The notes: generated from the sequence alone by a model not told the origin. A DNA stretch of 64,000 nt from Leptobrachium leishanense (GCA_009667805.1 CM019063.1:57582881-57646880); one strand, 5' to 3'; shown: positions 48,499 through 60,262, numbered from the stretch's first letter. A program made the numbers and translations.

Positions 48499-49391
48499 CA
48501 GGGTTATACAAAGAGATCCAAATTTTGGCCGAAAGGTAACCGAACAATGAAATTCAGCGTATGGTTACCTTTCCTGGCCATTCGGCTATTCAGAGAAAAG
48601 GTAGTTCGTCAAATGTCGAATTTCCTGCACATACAGTGCCTGTTCGAGGGCAGTGAATTCCCCATAGAGAATCAATGCTTCGTCTATCCAGAGAACAAAA
48701 ACCAGCAGTGAAAAGTTGCCGAAATGCCCTGCCATTCGGTGGTTTAATTCGGCAGGTTTATTCAGGCGAATCACATAGGCTTCAATTTTAAAAATATTCC
48801 CGTTTTAATCCAATATCTAATAAACCGTTCATTATAATATTCTGCAGTAAAAAGTCTCTTTATTTATAGATTTGTTTTAGGATCTTTTAGGCATTTTTCG
48901 TTTTTTTTTGTGAATTTTTTATTTTTTATCGTTTTTTCTTTTTTCTGTAACAGCCCTTTTTATTATCATTCATTGGATCTTATATGTAAATTTCAGACAT
49001 TTTCGCTCAGTAGTTTCTTTGCAAACAGCGTTTCACTTTTCAAACATTCAAGCGTACTGTTTTTTTTTTTAAAACTCCATTCATCTGTGGTGTCGGGTTT
49101 TTCTGGCGGCTGCTCTGTGCTGTGATCGGCGGCTGCTCGGATTTCTCCGGCGTATTCAGCGGGGTTAATCCAGCTGTTTTGCGGGTTTTAGTGAGTGTTT
49201 GGTAGGTTTTGCGGTGAGTGTTCAGTGGGTTTGCGGTGGGCTTTCCTTGCACTTCAGGGACCCTGTGGTGCTTGCCGAAAACACCGCAGGGTCGCCGAAA
49301 TAGGATCGCCAAATTGCCCCGAATTGAAGCAAACGAAAAGTTACCGAACGTCAACGTACAGTGACTTTTCGATTCTCTTTGAATAACCCTG
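48499..49391. mobile_element. MITE, CAGGGTTATTCAAAGAG family, ATA target
   Basis: Ends CAGGGTTATACAAAGAGATC and GATTCTCTTTGAATAACCCTG, with ATA on both sides (48496-48498, 49392-49394). Interior includes TTTCTGTAACAGCCC and CGGCGGCTGCTCTG blocks shared with 54924, 60512 and 62846. Non-coding. Confidence 0.85.
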
Positions 49392-49409
49392 ATAGTAAAT
49401 TAAACGGGG

Positions 49410-50420
49410 TGTAGCGCAGCTTTATAATGTGCTCTGGTGCAATGAACTGTTGCTACCACTAGAGGGAGACAGAGACATTGTGGACTATGCTGGACAAAAA
49501 CGAACTCCATCTCCCAGAGACCTTTGCAAAGGGAACAGGAAGGGAGGGGGTGTTCTGGGCAGGAAAGACATCAGCAGCCTCGTGCAAGGCATGGGCAGTG
49601 TGAGCAGAGCCACGAGAGATGTAGGACACACGCTGGTGCTGTTAAGGATTGAAACGGGGCCGGAAAGTGGATGTTGCTACAGTCGTGTTGGAGATCGTGC
49701 TGTTATCTATATACCTAGCCCTGAAATTTGGCAGAACAGAGCGAGCAGCGAGAGAAAGCAGTCACAGGTGACACTTCTTGGATCCTGACAGAGTTGGAGC
49801 GCAGAGAGACAGCGGCATCCATTGTTGCAGTGATCGGAGAGAGAGTGTGCATGGGCCGGCTGTGTATTACGCTGAACTGTTCTTGACAAAGTGCAGTTTG
49901 GGAGAAAAAGGACATCGTGTGAGGAGAGGGTGCAACCCAGAGGGGAGTGCTGGCGGCCTATGTGTTCGTGTTCTGGCGGAGTAGAACCAGATCGGGAGTG
50001 CAAGCGTTAACAGCATCGGGTTCCAAGTGGCAGCGAGGACAGATCCTCTTGATAGAGATCCCTTTCTCCAGCGTTCATCGGTCCAGGACAAGCGGTTACA
50101 CCGGATGGGTGAGAAGGCTTCGGCCTGGTGAAAACGCAGAACATTGCGCACTTGTTTATTGTTTCTAAGGGCCCCAACGGTGACTAGTCGAAGATTGTTT
50201 TTGTTTCATTCACTGGCCAGTTGAACATAGTACCCGGGTATCCTAGACAACACACATATATATTTTTGAGCAATTTTAATGGAACTTACACTCCAGAACT
50301 GAGGGGGTTAAACGGTTTCTTTTACCGCAGCGTGTTTTTCCCGCGTTACGATTTCCTGTCATTTAAATACCGTAGTCTCACCTAGCGCGGTGAGACTATC
50401 CCGAGGTTTATTCAGCGGCA
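49410..50420 (+). mobile_element. Second copy of the solo-LTR family
   Basis: Begins TGTAGCGCAGC and follows, in opposite orientation, the LTR at 9324-11888: CTAGAGGGAGACAGAGACAT, GGATGGGTGAGAAGGC, CACTGGCCAGTTGAAC, GTACCCGGGTA, CGCAGCGTG, GTGAGACTATCCCGAGGTTT, TTCAGCGGC. The last 25 bases of the family (…GAGCGCTACA) are missing, so the 3' end is truncated. Diverged; open frames within it are not gene-like. Confidence 0.75.
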
Positions 50421-50720
50421 TAAAATGAAATGGGACTTAATAGTGTAAAAGGAGGCATAAAATTGAATTGGGGCATAATAATTTAAAAGGGGGCATACTG
50501 AATGAAATGGGGCATAAGTTGATAAATGGGACATAAAATGAAATGAGATAGGGATTTTATGGAGCAATGTGCAGGTGATTTATATGCTGTTTTGTATGTT
50601 ATAAAATGAAATGAGGGCATAATAAATGACAAGGCAGCATTCTAAATTAATGGGACATAATACATTATATGGGACATAATAGGAAATAGGGGCATAATAC
50701 TTGGAGAATACTAATAATAA
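50421..50720. repeat. Degenerate tandem repeat GGGCATAAAATGAAATG
   Basis: About 12-14 irregular units built from GGGGCATAA and AATGAAATG. Confidence 0.7.
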
Positions 50721-50724
50721 TACA

Positions 50725-51185
50725 TGCAGGGCTACATTACATTAATCGCGCTAAAATGGGGACGAAAACGGCAGCTCCAACCGCTTCTTCTTGCTGACGG
50801 GAGCAGGGTGAGACTGGGGGAAAAGTCCCTCTGTGAATCACTACGCCAACCCGCCGGATTTTGTGAGAGGCGAGATCCTGCAGGTCATGTGACTGGCAGC
50901 GGAAGCCTCGACTCCATGGTGAGGATGCTCGCTGTGGCGCTTAGCCCTGCCGCGAGCATCATGAGGCTTAGCGCCGTGTTACGGTGCAGGCTGCTGAATT
51001 AGCGCCTGCATCGTAATAAGACACCTAACGGTACATACTCGCCACCCAGGACATACTTGAAAACGAGAGAAATCTCAATGTATCCTTCCTGGTAAAATCC
51101 TTTCTCAAAAAAAAATAAATATCGCTAAAACGGGGAAGCTACGGAGAAACCTGCAGGCGTCCCCGTTTTAGTGTCATGATTGAAA
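50725..51185. mobile_element. TIR-type repeat with a SINE tail inserted
   Basis: Collinear with 63271-63642 (CAGGTCATGTGACTGGCAGC, GGAAGCCTC, GCTTAGCGCCGTGTTACGG, AGAAACCTGCAGGCGTCCCC). SINE tail inserted at about 51035-51120 (ACATACTCGCCACCCAGGAC ... CTTTCTCAAAAAAAAATAAA). Confidence 0.7.
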
Positions 51186-52080
51186 AGTGCCCATAGTGTA
51201 CAGAAATTTGCCATTAATACATAGAAAATAAATATGTGAATGTGCCAATTATCTATTTTCAGCTGTCGGTATGTTTTTGCTGATTACACAGAACTGCGGC
51301 ATATGTTGGCTCTGAATAAATACAATTACACCATTATAAATAATGATAAAGGAGTATAAATGATGATGTTGGTGCCTTTGCTTTGTAATGTGCATCAGAG
51401 TCTTATGCCTGAACAATAAACTCAGTCTATAATGCTACATTTGTGGTTCGTCATCTATTTTCTTGCCGTCACCGGCTGATCCATCTATTGCATTAAAATC
51501 GCATTATAATATTCAGTGCTATAACCGGCAGCGCTTTTAAGAATAAAAAAGTGCCTGCAAAACACAATCCTATAGAGCCAAAGATATGTTGTGCTCCCAG
51601 CCCCAATAATACCGTCGCATCGTTTTTTTTCTGTCGGAGCTTGGCAGGGATCGCGCTGTCGAGAACAAGACTCCGTTTGTCTAATGTAAACAGAGGTTTT
51701 CGCCAACATGAGGAGCACATACAAGCCATGAGCTGGGTAACCGCTTCGATGCCGGAGGAGCACGGGATTAACACACTTTAATCGTTATATCACAAGTAAT
51801 AATAATAATTAAACACATATAATAATAAATCAAAATGTAATTATTTTCTTTTTTTACGCTATGAGTTAGTGGCACCATTCTTCTAGATTTTTTTTTCTTA
51901 AAAACATATATAACCGGTTTGGAGTGCAGTTCTAGCTCGTAATATTTTCATAGTAACCCACAAGGACGCAAGGGAAATTAGGGAATTCATTTGCATAGAA
52001 AGTTGATACTTTGTAACTGCACTTTACACTCGTCTTGTATTTAAAGCGACATCCACATGCTTTTACCCAGCACAGCTCTT
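51186..52080. other. No feature; possible unique sequence
   Basis: No repeat seen elsewhere in the window. Open frames at 51485-51781 overlap on both strands and carry no motif. Confidence 0.35.
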
Positions 52081-52503
52081 GGCTAGGGTCAAACGAACGC
52101 ATAATTGGCAGCGACCGTCAAAAAGTGCGTCCGAACGCATTGACGTATTTTTTCACGGAATGTGCAAAAACGGTCATACGATGCGCATTTTCATCCGTGA
52201 TTTTTTAACGGATCGTCAATCTTCTTGCGTCTGGACGTTATGTTGGCCGGACATTAGCAGCGTCTGACATCTCCTGATTCACGCAAACACGCCGCTAGCG
52301 GACGCAGCGCACTCTGTACGTCAGTACTAGCGGTTCTGCGTTCTCGAAAAAATGCGTTCATTTTCCACTTGCGTTGCGCGGCCGGACTTTCGTGCGACCG
52401 TACTTCGTATATTGGCCGTCATTGTGCATCATTTGCTGCTAGTGCGGCCGTGATTAAGTGCGACTAAACGCACGTTAAAAATGCGCTAGTCTGACCCCAG
52501 TCT
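52081..52503. mobile_element. MITE of the GGCTAGGGTCAGACG group
   Basis: Left end GGCTAGGGTCAAACGAACGC, right end GCTAGTCTGACCCCAGTC then TTA. Interior ACGGCCG/TGCGTTC-rich as at 52615. Confidence 0.7.
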
Positions 52504-52505
52504 TA

Positions 52506-53229
52506 GGCTGGGTTCACAATTCAGCGTTTTACAGCGCGTTCCTGCATGCTGTAAAATGCTGAGACACGGAAATCCCATGATTTCCTATGGGGCCCGTTCA
52601 TACCTGGGCATTTAAGGGTGGGGTCAGACGAACGCAGTGTGAACGCGCGTGCAGCCGCACTTTATCATGGCCGTAGTAGCAGCAAATGACAGCCAATGAT
52701 GGGCAACATACGAAGTACGGCCGGGCAACGCAAGCGGCAAACAAACGCATTTTTTCGAGAACGTGAAACCGCCAGTACTGACGTACAGAGTGCGCTGCGG
52801 CCGTATAGCGGCGTGTGTGCGTGATTTGGAGATGTCAGACGCTGCACACGTCTGGCCAACATAACGTCCAGACACAAAAAGTGTTTTATTGATGATCCGT
52901 ACAAAATCACGGCCGAAAATGCGTATCGTATGACCGCTATCGCGTATTCCGGGAAAAAATACATCCATTCATTCGAACGCACTTTTTCACAGACGACGCG
53001 AAAAATGCGTTAGTCTGACCCTAGCCTTACAGCGTGCAGGAACGCGCTGTAGAACGTCCTGCGCCAAAAGAAGTACGGGAGCTTCTTTGGGGCGTATTTG
53101 CAGCGCGTTCACTCTGCAGTCTATGGCCGTGAACGCGCTGCAATGTGTGTTTTTTACGTTTGCGCGATGCGCGTGGAAAAAAACGCGCATATTGCACGTG
53201 GAAAAAGACACGCAGGTGTGAACCCAGCC
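52506..53229. mobile_element. MITE (GGCTGGGTTCACA...TGTGAACCCAGCC) with TTA target
   Basis: TTA at 52503-52505 and 53230-53232. Interior arms contain CAGCGCGTTCCTGCATGCTG and its inverse, with another MITE inserted at 52615-53026. Confidence 0.82.
52615..53026. mobile_element. Nested MITE, TIR AGGGTGGGGTCAGACGAACG
   Basis: TTA at 52612-52614 and 53027-53029; right terminus GTCTGACCCTAGCC. Related to 28970, 47229 and 52081. Confidence 0.8.
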
Positions 53230-53466
53230 TTAGAGAAGTCAAGTGAGGTACAGCTCTACAAGTTGCTCACGTGATGATTGATTGTTTTTGTGCACTCTGG
53301 AGGTACAGTGGTAAGGGGTTTGGAGATGTGGGGAGGGTATTCCCCAGTATACATGCCTCTTGCAAGAGGTGAGGGCACCATCAAAATACACTCCACGTCT
53401 AGGAAGGTTAACTCAAGAGGCAGTCAGAAAAAAAAGCAGGTTGGGGCTTGGCCTCTTAAGGTCTTA

Positions 53467-53785
53467 GGCCGGGTGCACACGAGGCGTTTTTTAGTTCGCA
53501 CTAATGCACGTTATGGTAGATGGTAGAGGCCGGATGATGCGTTATTTTTGACGGACGTTGAAAAAACAGAATTTGAGTTGATTGGAAAAAAAAAACGTTC
53601 AAGTGCGCATGCACGCTACATTTGACGCCTGACGTCGCACCAATGCTAGCACAACAGCCTTTCAAGACGGACGTCTTCAGCGCGCGTTATGCATGTGGTC
53701 TTCGCGTTATGCGTAATTATATGCTGCGTCGCGTGTTAGTAATGCGCATTAGTGAGTACAATATATGCCTCGTGTGCACCCGGCC
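53467..53785. mobile_element. MITE (GGCCGGGTGCACACGAGGCG and inverse), TTA target
   Basis: Perfect inverted terminus of about 20 bp, TTA at 53464-53466 and 53786-53788. 319 bp, interior rich in GCGTTATGCG-type words. A TTA duplication fits PIF/Harbinger. Confidence 0.85.
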
Positions 53786-53788
53786 TTA

Positions 53789-54118
53789 GGTTGGCCCTGG
53801 TTAGACCTTCAGCTTATTTTAGTGATCGCTGTGCATTGAGTGTATAGGGGCCGTCCAGTTATCCCATTGGTTTCCAACCCAAGACCTCAGGTCCCACCAA
53901 CAGGTGAGGATTGCCAGATATCTGAGCACAGCAGAGATTAAATAATTTGCTGTTCAGGGATTGCAGGATTCAGTCTGTATTTCCGCAAGGTGATCCATAA
54001 AATCTGCCCTTTTAGCAGTGGCGACAAAAGGGGGGTGCGGGTCGCACCGGGGTGACACTAGTGACACCAGCCCAAAAAAAAATGGAAGCCAGCTCCAGAG
54101 TAGGTGAATACATGAGGG
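53789..54118. other. No gene; old repeat remnant
   Basis: CCAACCCAAGACCTCAGGTC at 53875 resembles the vertebrate repeat seen at 7410-7429/8803. Confidence 0.35.
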
Positions 54119-54790
54119 GTTATTCAATAAGCTCCTAATTGGCTCCGAATTGCACCGAACAGTGAATTGCATTTTGGGGCCGGTCAATCCATCTATTCAA
54201 TAAATTGTCAATTCGCCAAATACAGGCAAACTGACAGCGAAATATGCAGCATTTCACCACATTTCGGCGGTACCAAAATTGTCCTATTGTGTCTTCTACT
54301 CACAGAACAGAAATTCCAGCAAAATTCCCTGATTTTCGAGGTTTAAAGTCGACAGGTTTAAACAGGAAAATCCCATAGGTTTCAATGTAAAACAATATCT
54401 TTTTTTAAAAAAAATTGAAGACCATTTATTCTCTGTAAAAAAAACTTTTTTAAAACCCTTTATTTTTTTTTTGAGAAAGGATTTTACCAGGAAGGATACA
54501 TTGAGATTTCTGTCGTTTTCAAGTATGTCCTGGGTGGCGAGTATGTACCGTTAGGTGTCTTGTCCAAGAACACTTACTGGAGAGGTGCTCTTGCTGGGAT
54601 CAAACCTATGACTCCACAGGCTCTCTCCACGCAGAGCAGTGATGTTACCTCTACTCCATCTCTATTATTTTTTAAAGGACTTTTATATTATTTCGACAAG
54701 ATCTTACTACATTTGTATTAATTTATGCTCCTATTAGAAGAATTATTTTTTTTCAGTTCAGCAATTTGGCACAATTTGGCACAATTCGGC
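54119..54790. mobile_element. Old MITE of the GGGTTATTCAAAGAG type with a SINE inserted
   Basis: Starts GGGGTTATTCAATAAGCTCC; interior ATAGGTTTCAATGTAAAAC and the right end rich in GCACAATTCGG. SINE at 54468-54665. Confidence 0.6.
54468..54665 (-). mobile_element. tRNA-derived SINE copy
   Basis: Reads on the minus strand: GATGGAGTAGAGGTAACATC head (A-box region), a decayed B box AGGTTTGATCCC, CAAGACACCTAACGGTACAT, then CCCAGGACATACTTGAAAAC and GTATCCTTCCTGGTAAAATC with an A-rich end on the left. Confidence 0.85.
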
Positions 54791-54923
54791 GTTAGAGTTC
54801 CAGATAATGGATTCTCTGCCTGTGCTTGGTAACCACCTGGACTCCTTTGCTGTCACTTCCATACCTGGCACTATGATTCTCAGGGGGCTGTTATCTTACT
54901 TTCCATGGAACCTAGAGATGTAT

Positions 54924-55806
54924 CAGGGTGATTCAAAGAGATCCGAATGGCTGCCGAAATTCAGCGTTCGGTTACATTTCCTGGCCATTCGGCTATCCAG
55001 AGAGCAGGCAATTCGCCAAATCCTGGTGAATTGCCTGCACATACGGTGCCTGTTCGGTGCCTGTTCGACAGCAGTGAAATCCCCATAGAGAAGCAATGCT
55101 TCATCTATTCAGAGAACACAAACCAGCAGTGAAAAGTTGCCGAATTGCCCTGCTGTTCGGTGTTTTCATTCGCCAGGTTTATTCAGGAGAATCCCATAGG
55201 CTTCAATGTTAAAAATATTCCCGTTTTAATTCAATATGTAATAAACCGTTGATTATAATATTCTGCAGTAAAAAGTCTCTTTATTTATAGATTTTTTAGG
55301 ATATTTTAAGCATTTATTGTGTTTTTTATGCCAAAAAAAATTCAGAATTTTTTAAACGTTTTTTCTTTTTCTGCCCTTTTTATTATCATTCATTGGATCT
55401 CATACATAAAATTTCAGACATTTTCACTCCGTAGTTTCTTTGCAAACCGCGTTTCACTTTTCAAACATTCAAGCAAACTGTTTTTTTTCTTCACTCCATT
55501 AGTCTGCGGTGTCGGCTTTTTCCGGCGGCTGCGCTGCGTGTTTTTGGCTCCTGCTCGGCTTTTTCCGGCGTTTTCGGTGGGGTTAATCCAGATGTTTTTG
55601 CGGGTTTTCGGTGTGTATTCGCTGGGTTTTGCGATGAGTTTTCGGCAGGTTTGCGGGCGACTTTTCCCTGCGATTCGGGCACCCTGTGGTGCTTGCTGAA
55701 TACATCGCAGGGTCGCCGAAATGGGATCGCCAAATCGAACCGAATTGAAGAGAACGAAAAGTCACCGAACGTGCGGTGACTTTTCGATTCTCTTTGAATA
55801 ACCCTG
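54924..55806. mobile_element. MITE, CAGGGTTATTCAAAGAG family, TAT target
   Basis: Ends CAGGGTGATTCAAAGAGATC and GATTCTCTTTGAATAACCCTG, TAT on both sides (54921-54923, 55807-55809). Same interior as 48499-49391. Confidence 0.87.
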
Positions 55807-55809
55807 TAT

Positions 55810-56361
55810 GTATCCGTACAGGCGCGCATATTCCCTCATGCTGGGTTCCCATTTATTATGACAAACCCAACAGCGTCTGAAAAATGTTAACGCATTTTCG
55901 AAACGACCACCTCCGCGCCCAAAATATGTCCGATATCCAAGTGTTATTTACCGCTACATGTGCTATAACTCAGGTGGTTATTTCGGTTATGTTTGTTTAT
56001 GTGACTGAGCGGAATTTAATAAGTCCGTGAAAAAAAGGCTCACATGGCAGGTCTGTGTTTTACGGCCAATCGGGGACATATTAGTTACCAGAAAGGATCC
56101 TTCTCTTTTTGTTGAAATATGCCGAGTATGCCGCTTGCCCTCCATCTAAATAAACAAATTCTCTGGCACCGTGTTCCCGGCAAGCAAACGAGCTGTTTAA
56201 GAGGGAAAGTGTGCCAGATGAGAACAGTAAATGATTTGTTTTCTTCTGCGTCATGAAACGGTTTTGGCGTCTATTCGGCAAATTATTGTGTTTGTTCAGA
56301 GATATGCAAAAAAAAATATGTAGAGGACGTGGCGGCTGTGCACCGTTCACAATAACATACC
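55810..56361. other. No feature recognised
   Basis: No coding signal; frames on the two strands around 56081-56501 are unsupported. Confidence 0.3.
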
Positions 56362-56565
56362 GGCTGGGTGGAGTAGAGGTAACATCACTGCTCTATAACC
56401 GTGGAGACACAGGTTCGAATCCCAGCCAGAGCACATCTCCAGTAAGTATCCTTGGGCAAGACACCTTAACGGTACATACTCGCCACCCAGGACATACTTG
56501 AAAACGAGAGAAATCTCAATGTATCCTTCCAGGGAAAAAACTTTCTCAAAAAAAATAAAAGATGC
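56362..56565 (+). mobile_element. tRNA-derived SINE, most complete copy
   Basis: Head GGCTGGGTGGAGTAGAGGTA resembles a tRNA with an A-box region, and the B box GGTTCGAATCC is intact at 56412-56422; the 3' strand of the acceptor-like helix is CAGCCAGAGCA. The body continues AAGTATCCTTGGGCAAGACA, CCCAGGACATACTTGAAAAC, AATCTCAATGTATCCTTCC and ends in an A-rich tail. Other copies or tails: 25170, 51035, 54468, 61287. RNA polymerase III promoter boxes are present but this is a SINE, not a tRNA gene. Confidence 0.9.
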
Positions 56566-56631
56566 TCAAGTGCCAACCATGACTTAGGAGCAGGAGAATA
56601 ATATGCCAGACGTTTCAGGGTTCACCCATAT

Positions 56632-57366
56632 CAGGGCTCTATTACATTCTTTATGCAAAAGCGCACGCGCAGCGCGTTAATTTGTGCGCAAAGCATTAAA
56701 CGTTAACGCGTGTAATCTAACACTGGTATTACAATCCAAGAGCATTTTTTCATCCGTCAAAAAATAACGCGCGTAAAAAAAGACGCACAAAAATGTGCGC
56801 ACATTAACGCTGCGCGCAGAAATCGGTGGGCGGACTGTTTTTTCACACGATTCAGCCAATCAGAATTAAGACCCATAATTGTCTCCCGTTCAGTTTTTGC
56901 GCCTGCCAAAATCAATCTGCGCATATATACTGCAGCAATAAAAAAAACACACACAACTTCTCAAATTTATTGTTTGGGTATGTGTAGAATGTGTAACTAT
57001 ACTGTGCTGTATTTTTTTTTGGGCTGGTGTATTTGGTTTCGGCCAGGACGTTCAGATTTGCCGTTAACACCAGCTTTTCAAAGACGTTAAAATTATGTGC
57101 GCAAACATTGTTAAAAACTGCGCATAGATTGTAATACCATCCGCGTACCAGCACACAAACGCATTTGCGCTCACAATGTTAAGTATAGGACGCGCAAAGT
57201 ACAGTACGCTCGCAAAGGGTTCGCGCAGGTCCACCCGTGTTAGACGCTAACGCACATGTCTTGTGTGGACGTTGTAATACGACGTTCAGCGCAAAGGGCT
57301 TTGCCCCTCGCGTTAATGCCTTTTTGCGTACGCGTTAACGATCGCACAAGGAATGTAATAGAGCCC
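56632..57366. mobile_element. MITE (GGGCTCTATTACATTC...GAATGTAATAGAGCCC)
   Basis: Inverted termini of about 16 bp, perfect. Interior rich in GCGC/TTAACG words. Probable relatives with CCCTATTACATTC ends at 63271. TSD not clear. Confidence 0.82.
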
Positions 57367-57665
57367 ACAGTGTGTAATACCCGTGGATGACACTAGTGCA
57401 TCCTATTGTGGCAAGGTGCAGCTTCGACGTCCTCTATTTTTTCCCTGTTTAAGCTGTAGCAGTAATAGATCCATGGTGCCAGTTCTGGAGATGAACAGCC
57501 TGTCAGGAATATTAGGTTTTGTCTCCTTTTATGAAGAAATGGGACCTGACCTTGTGATCCGCCTAGAAAGATGATATGCTACGAGAAAGACACGGCTGTT
57601 AAGCCACGTCAAAGAATGTTGCAATAAAAAAGTCACTTCTTTAAAAAAAACACACACACACACAC
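57367..57665. other. No gene; CA microsatellite at the end
   Basis: A 63-codon frame at 57383-57574 has no motif. AACACACACACACACACAC at about 57649-57665. Confidence 0.35.
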
Positions 57666-57669
57666 TAAT

Positions 57670-59215
57670 TCAGACGAATGGGGCGCCTGTCAAATATGGC
57701 CGCAGCCATATTCTGATGCTCCAAATTGGGGCCTCCAGGATAGGCTGCATCCCAGTTAGAAGCTCTCGGGAAATGGAGCGTCTTTTTATCAATAGGGTTA
57801 AAAATAATGGTTAGAGGATAGAGTTAGGAATTAAGGCCAGTGTTAGAAATTAGGGTTAGGGTTAGAAACTAGGGTTAGGGTTAAAGGATTAGGGTAGAAA
57901 TTAGGGTCAGGGTTAGAAATTAAAGTTAGGTTTAGAAACTAGGGCAAGGTTTAGAGGATATGGCTAGGAATTAGGGTCAGGGTTAGACATTAGGGTTAGT
58001 GTTAGAGGATTGGGTTAGGAATTAGGGTCAGGGTTAGACATTATGGTTAGAAAGTATTGTTAGTGTTAGAGGATTGGGTTAGGAATTAGGGTCAGGGTTA
58101 GAAATTAAAGTTAGGTTTAGAAACTAGGGCAAGGTTTAGAGGATATGGCTAGGAATTAGGGTCAGGGTTAGACATTAGGGTTAGTGTTAGAGGATTGGGC
58201 TAGGAATTAGGGTCAGGGTTAGACATTAGGGTTCGTGTTAGAGGATTGGGTTAGGAATTAGGGTTAGGGTTAGACATTAGGGTTAATGTTAGAGGATTGG
58301 GTTAGGAATTAGGGTCAGGGTTAGACATTAGGGTTAGTGTTAGAGGATTGGGCTAGGAATTAGGGTCAGGGTTAGACATTAGGGTTCGTGTTAGAGGATT
58401 GGGTTAGGAATTAGGGTTAGGGTTAGACATTAGGGTTAATGTTAGAGGATTGGGTTAGGAATTAGGGTCAGGGTGAGACATTAGGGTTAGTGTTAGAGGA
58501 TTGGGTTAGGAATTAGGGTCAGGGTTAGACATTAGGGTTAGTGTTAGAGGATTGGGTTAGGAATTAGGGTTAGGGTTAGACATTAGGGTTAATGTTAGAG
58601 GATTGGGTTAGGAATTAGGGTCAGGGTGAGACATTAGGGTTAGTGTTAGAGGATTGGGTTAGGAATTAGGGTCAGGGTTAAACATTAGGGTTAGTGTTAG
58701 AGGATTGGGTTAGGAATTAGGGTCAGGGTTAGACATTAGGGTTAGTGTTAGAGGATTGGGTTAGGAATTAGGGTCAGGATGAGACATTAGGGTTAGTGTT
58801 AGAGGATTGGGTTAGGAATTAGGGTCAGGGTTAGACATTAGGGTTAGTGTTAGAGGATTGGGTTAGGAATTAGGGTCAGGGTGAGACATTAGGGTTAGTG
58901 TTAGAGGATTGGGTTAGGAATTAGGGTCAGGGTTAGACATTAGGGTTAGTGTTAGAGGATTGGGTTAGGAATTAGGGTCAGGGTTAGAAATTAGGGTTAG
59001 GTTACTATTTGTGCTTGTTATAGTTAATCCTAACCTTCTGCTTTATTTTTCTTCTAATTTCTAACCCTAATTTCTATTCCTAACCCTGAGGTTAATTTCT
59101 AACCATAAACTTATTTCTAACCCTAATTTTTTTAACCCTTGCTCTAGTTTTAACCCCAATTTGTAAATTAACTCTAAACCTGATTTCTAATTGAGATAGA
59201 CGCCCCATTTCAGGC
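57670..59215. repeat. Fold-back with a 51-bp TTAGGG-like minisatellite
   Basis: About 19 copies of a 51-bp unit (GTTAGAGGATTGGGTTAGGA + ATTAGGGTCAGGGTTAGACA + TTAGGGTTAGT) at 58000-59000, preceded by looser TTAGGGTTAG repeats from 57790. The right 59030-59190 part carries CTAACCCTAATTTC-type motifs, the opposite orientation. Outer flanks GAATGGGGCGCCTGTC (57675) and GATAGACGCCCCATTTC (59194) are also inverse-related, so the whole looks like a fold-back unit. Confidence 0.85.
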
Positions 59216-59439
59216 AAGGCGTTTAATTTGGGCATGGACGATATTGGAGTGTCAAAACTTGTTAACTCTCCATCGTTTGTTACAGCAAGTTAGGGGTTTT
59301 TAAAATCTTTTGCCTGTTTTGTGCTGGTGTGCTCTGTATTTTCTATATCTTTTATCTTATACCCTCTGTCACTCAGAAACACCCTTATTAAATACATATT
59401 CAGGTGTGCGTGCAGCAATTATTTTTTTGTTCAACATAT

Positions 59440-60262
59440 CTCACAGCAGCAGGCTCATCCACCTCACCTCCTGCACCTCTCACACCTCACCTCCAGCACC
59501 TCTCACACCTCACCCCTCGCACCTCTCACACCTCACCTCTTGCACCTCTCACACCTCACCTCCCGCACCTCTCACACCTCACCTCCCGCACCTCTCACAC
59601 CTCTCACACCTCACCTCCCGCACCTCTCACACCTCTCACACCTCACCTCCCGCACCTCTCACACCTCACCTCCTGCACCTCGCCCCTTTGTCAAACTCTA
59701 CACTGGCTTCCGGTTTCCTTTAGAATCCATTTCAAAATGCTGGTGCTCACGTACAAAGCTCTCCATAACCGCGCCACTGCCTACATCTCCTGCCTTATTA
59801 GCAGGTACATCCCATCCCCACCACTTCGCTCTGCCAATGATCTGATGCTATCAGCTTCACGTACCCGCAACCCCAACTCCTGCCTTCAGGACTTCTCCCG
59901 AGCTGCCCTCTTTCTATGAAACTCCCTCCCCCACAACATTAGACTCTCTCCGTCTCTCCAGTCCTTCAAGAAGTCTCTGAAAACACATTACTTTAGAGAA
60001 GAATATCGGCTCACTCCATGATTCCCCCACTAGACATTTCTTGCACCATCTTCCCACCCAGCCCTCATGCACCCCGTTACTTCTTGTACTCTATTTACCC
60101 TCACCTAATGTGTCGCCCCTCTCCTCTTAGATAAGCTCTCGAGCAGGGTCCTCTCTCCCACTGTTCTATGTGTTTAACTTGTATGTATATTTGTTATGTC
60201 TCGCCCATTGTACAGCGCTACGGAACTTGTTAGCGCTTTATAAATACTTGTAACTGTAACTT
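59440..60262 (+). mobile_element. L2/Rex1-type LINE 3' end with internal minisatellite
   Basis: Coding remnant on the plus strand: AGGCTCATCCACCTCACC (about 59450; the RLIHLT motif) then, after a repeat expansion, LHWLPVSFRIHFKMLVLTYK (about 59700-59760), SCLQDFSRAALFL followed by a TGA, and SFKKSLKTHYFREEY (about 59965-60010). 3' end GTACAGCGCTACGGAACTTG ... TTTATAAATACTTGTAACTG. More diverged than the copy at 31549. Confidence 0.88.
59455..59690. repeat. 23-bp minisatellite inside the LINE coding region
   Basis: About ten units of CTCACACCTCACCTCCCGCACC-type. Expands the stretch just after the RLIHLT motif of ORF2. Confidence 0.88.

Noticed and set aside
51485..51781. Gene in the non-repetitive stretch
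   Set aside because: Three overlapping frames on both strands, no domain, no splice or promoter evidence.
56362..56435. Functional tRNA gene
   Set aside because: Only the B box is good; the cloverleaf does not fold with a proper anticodon stem by eye, and the sequence runs into a SINE body and A-rich tail.
57790..59020. True telomere or simple interstitial telomeric repeat
   Set aside because: Hexamers are broken up and the repeat period is 51 bp.
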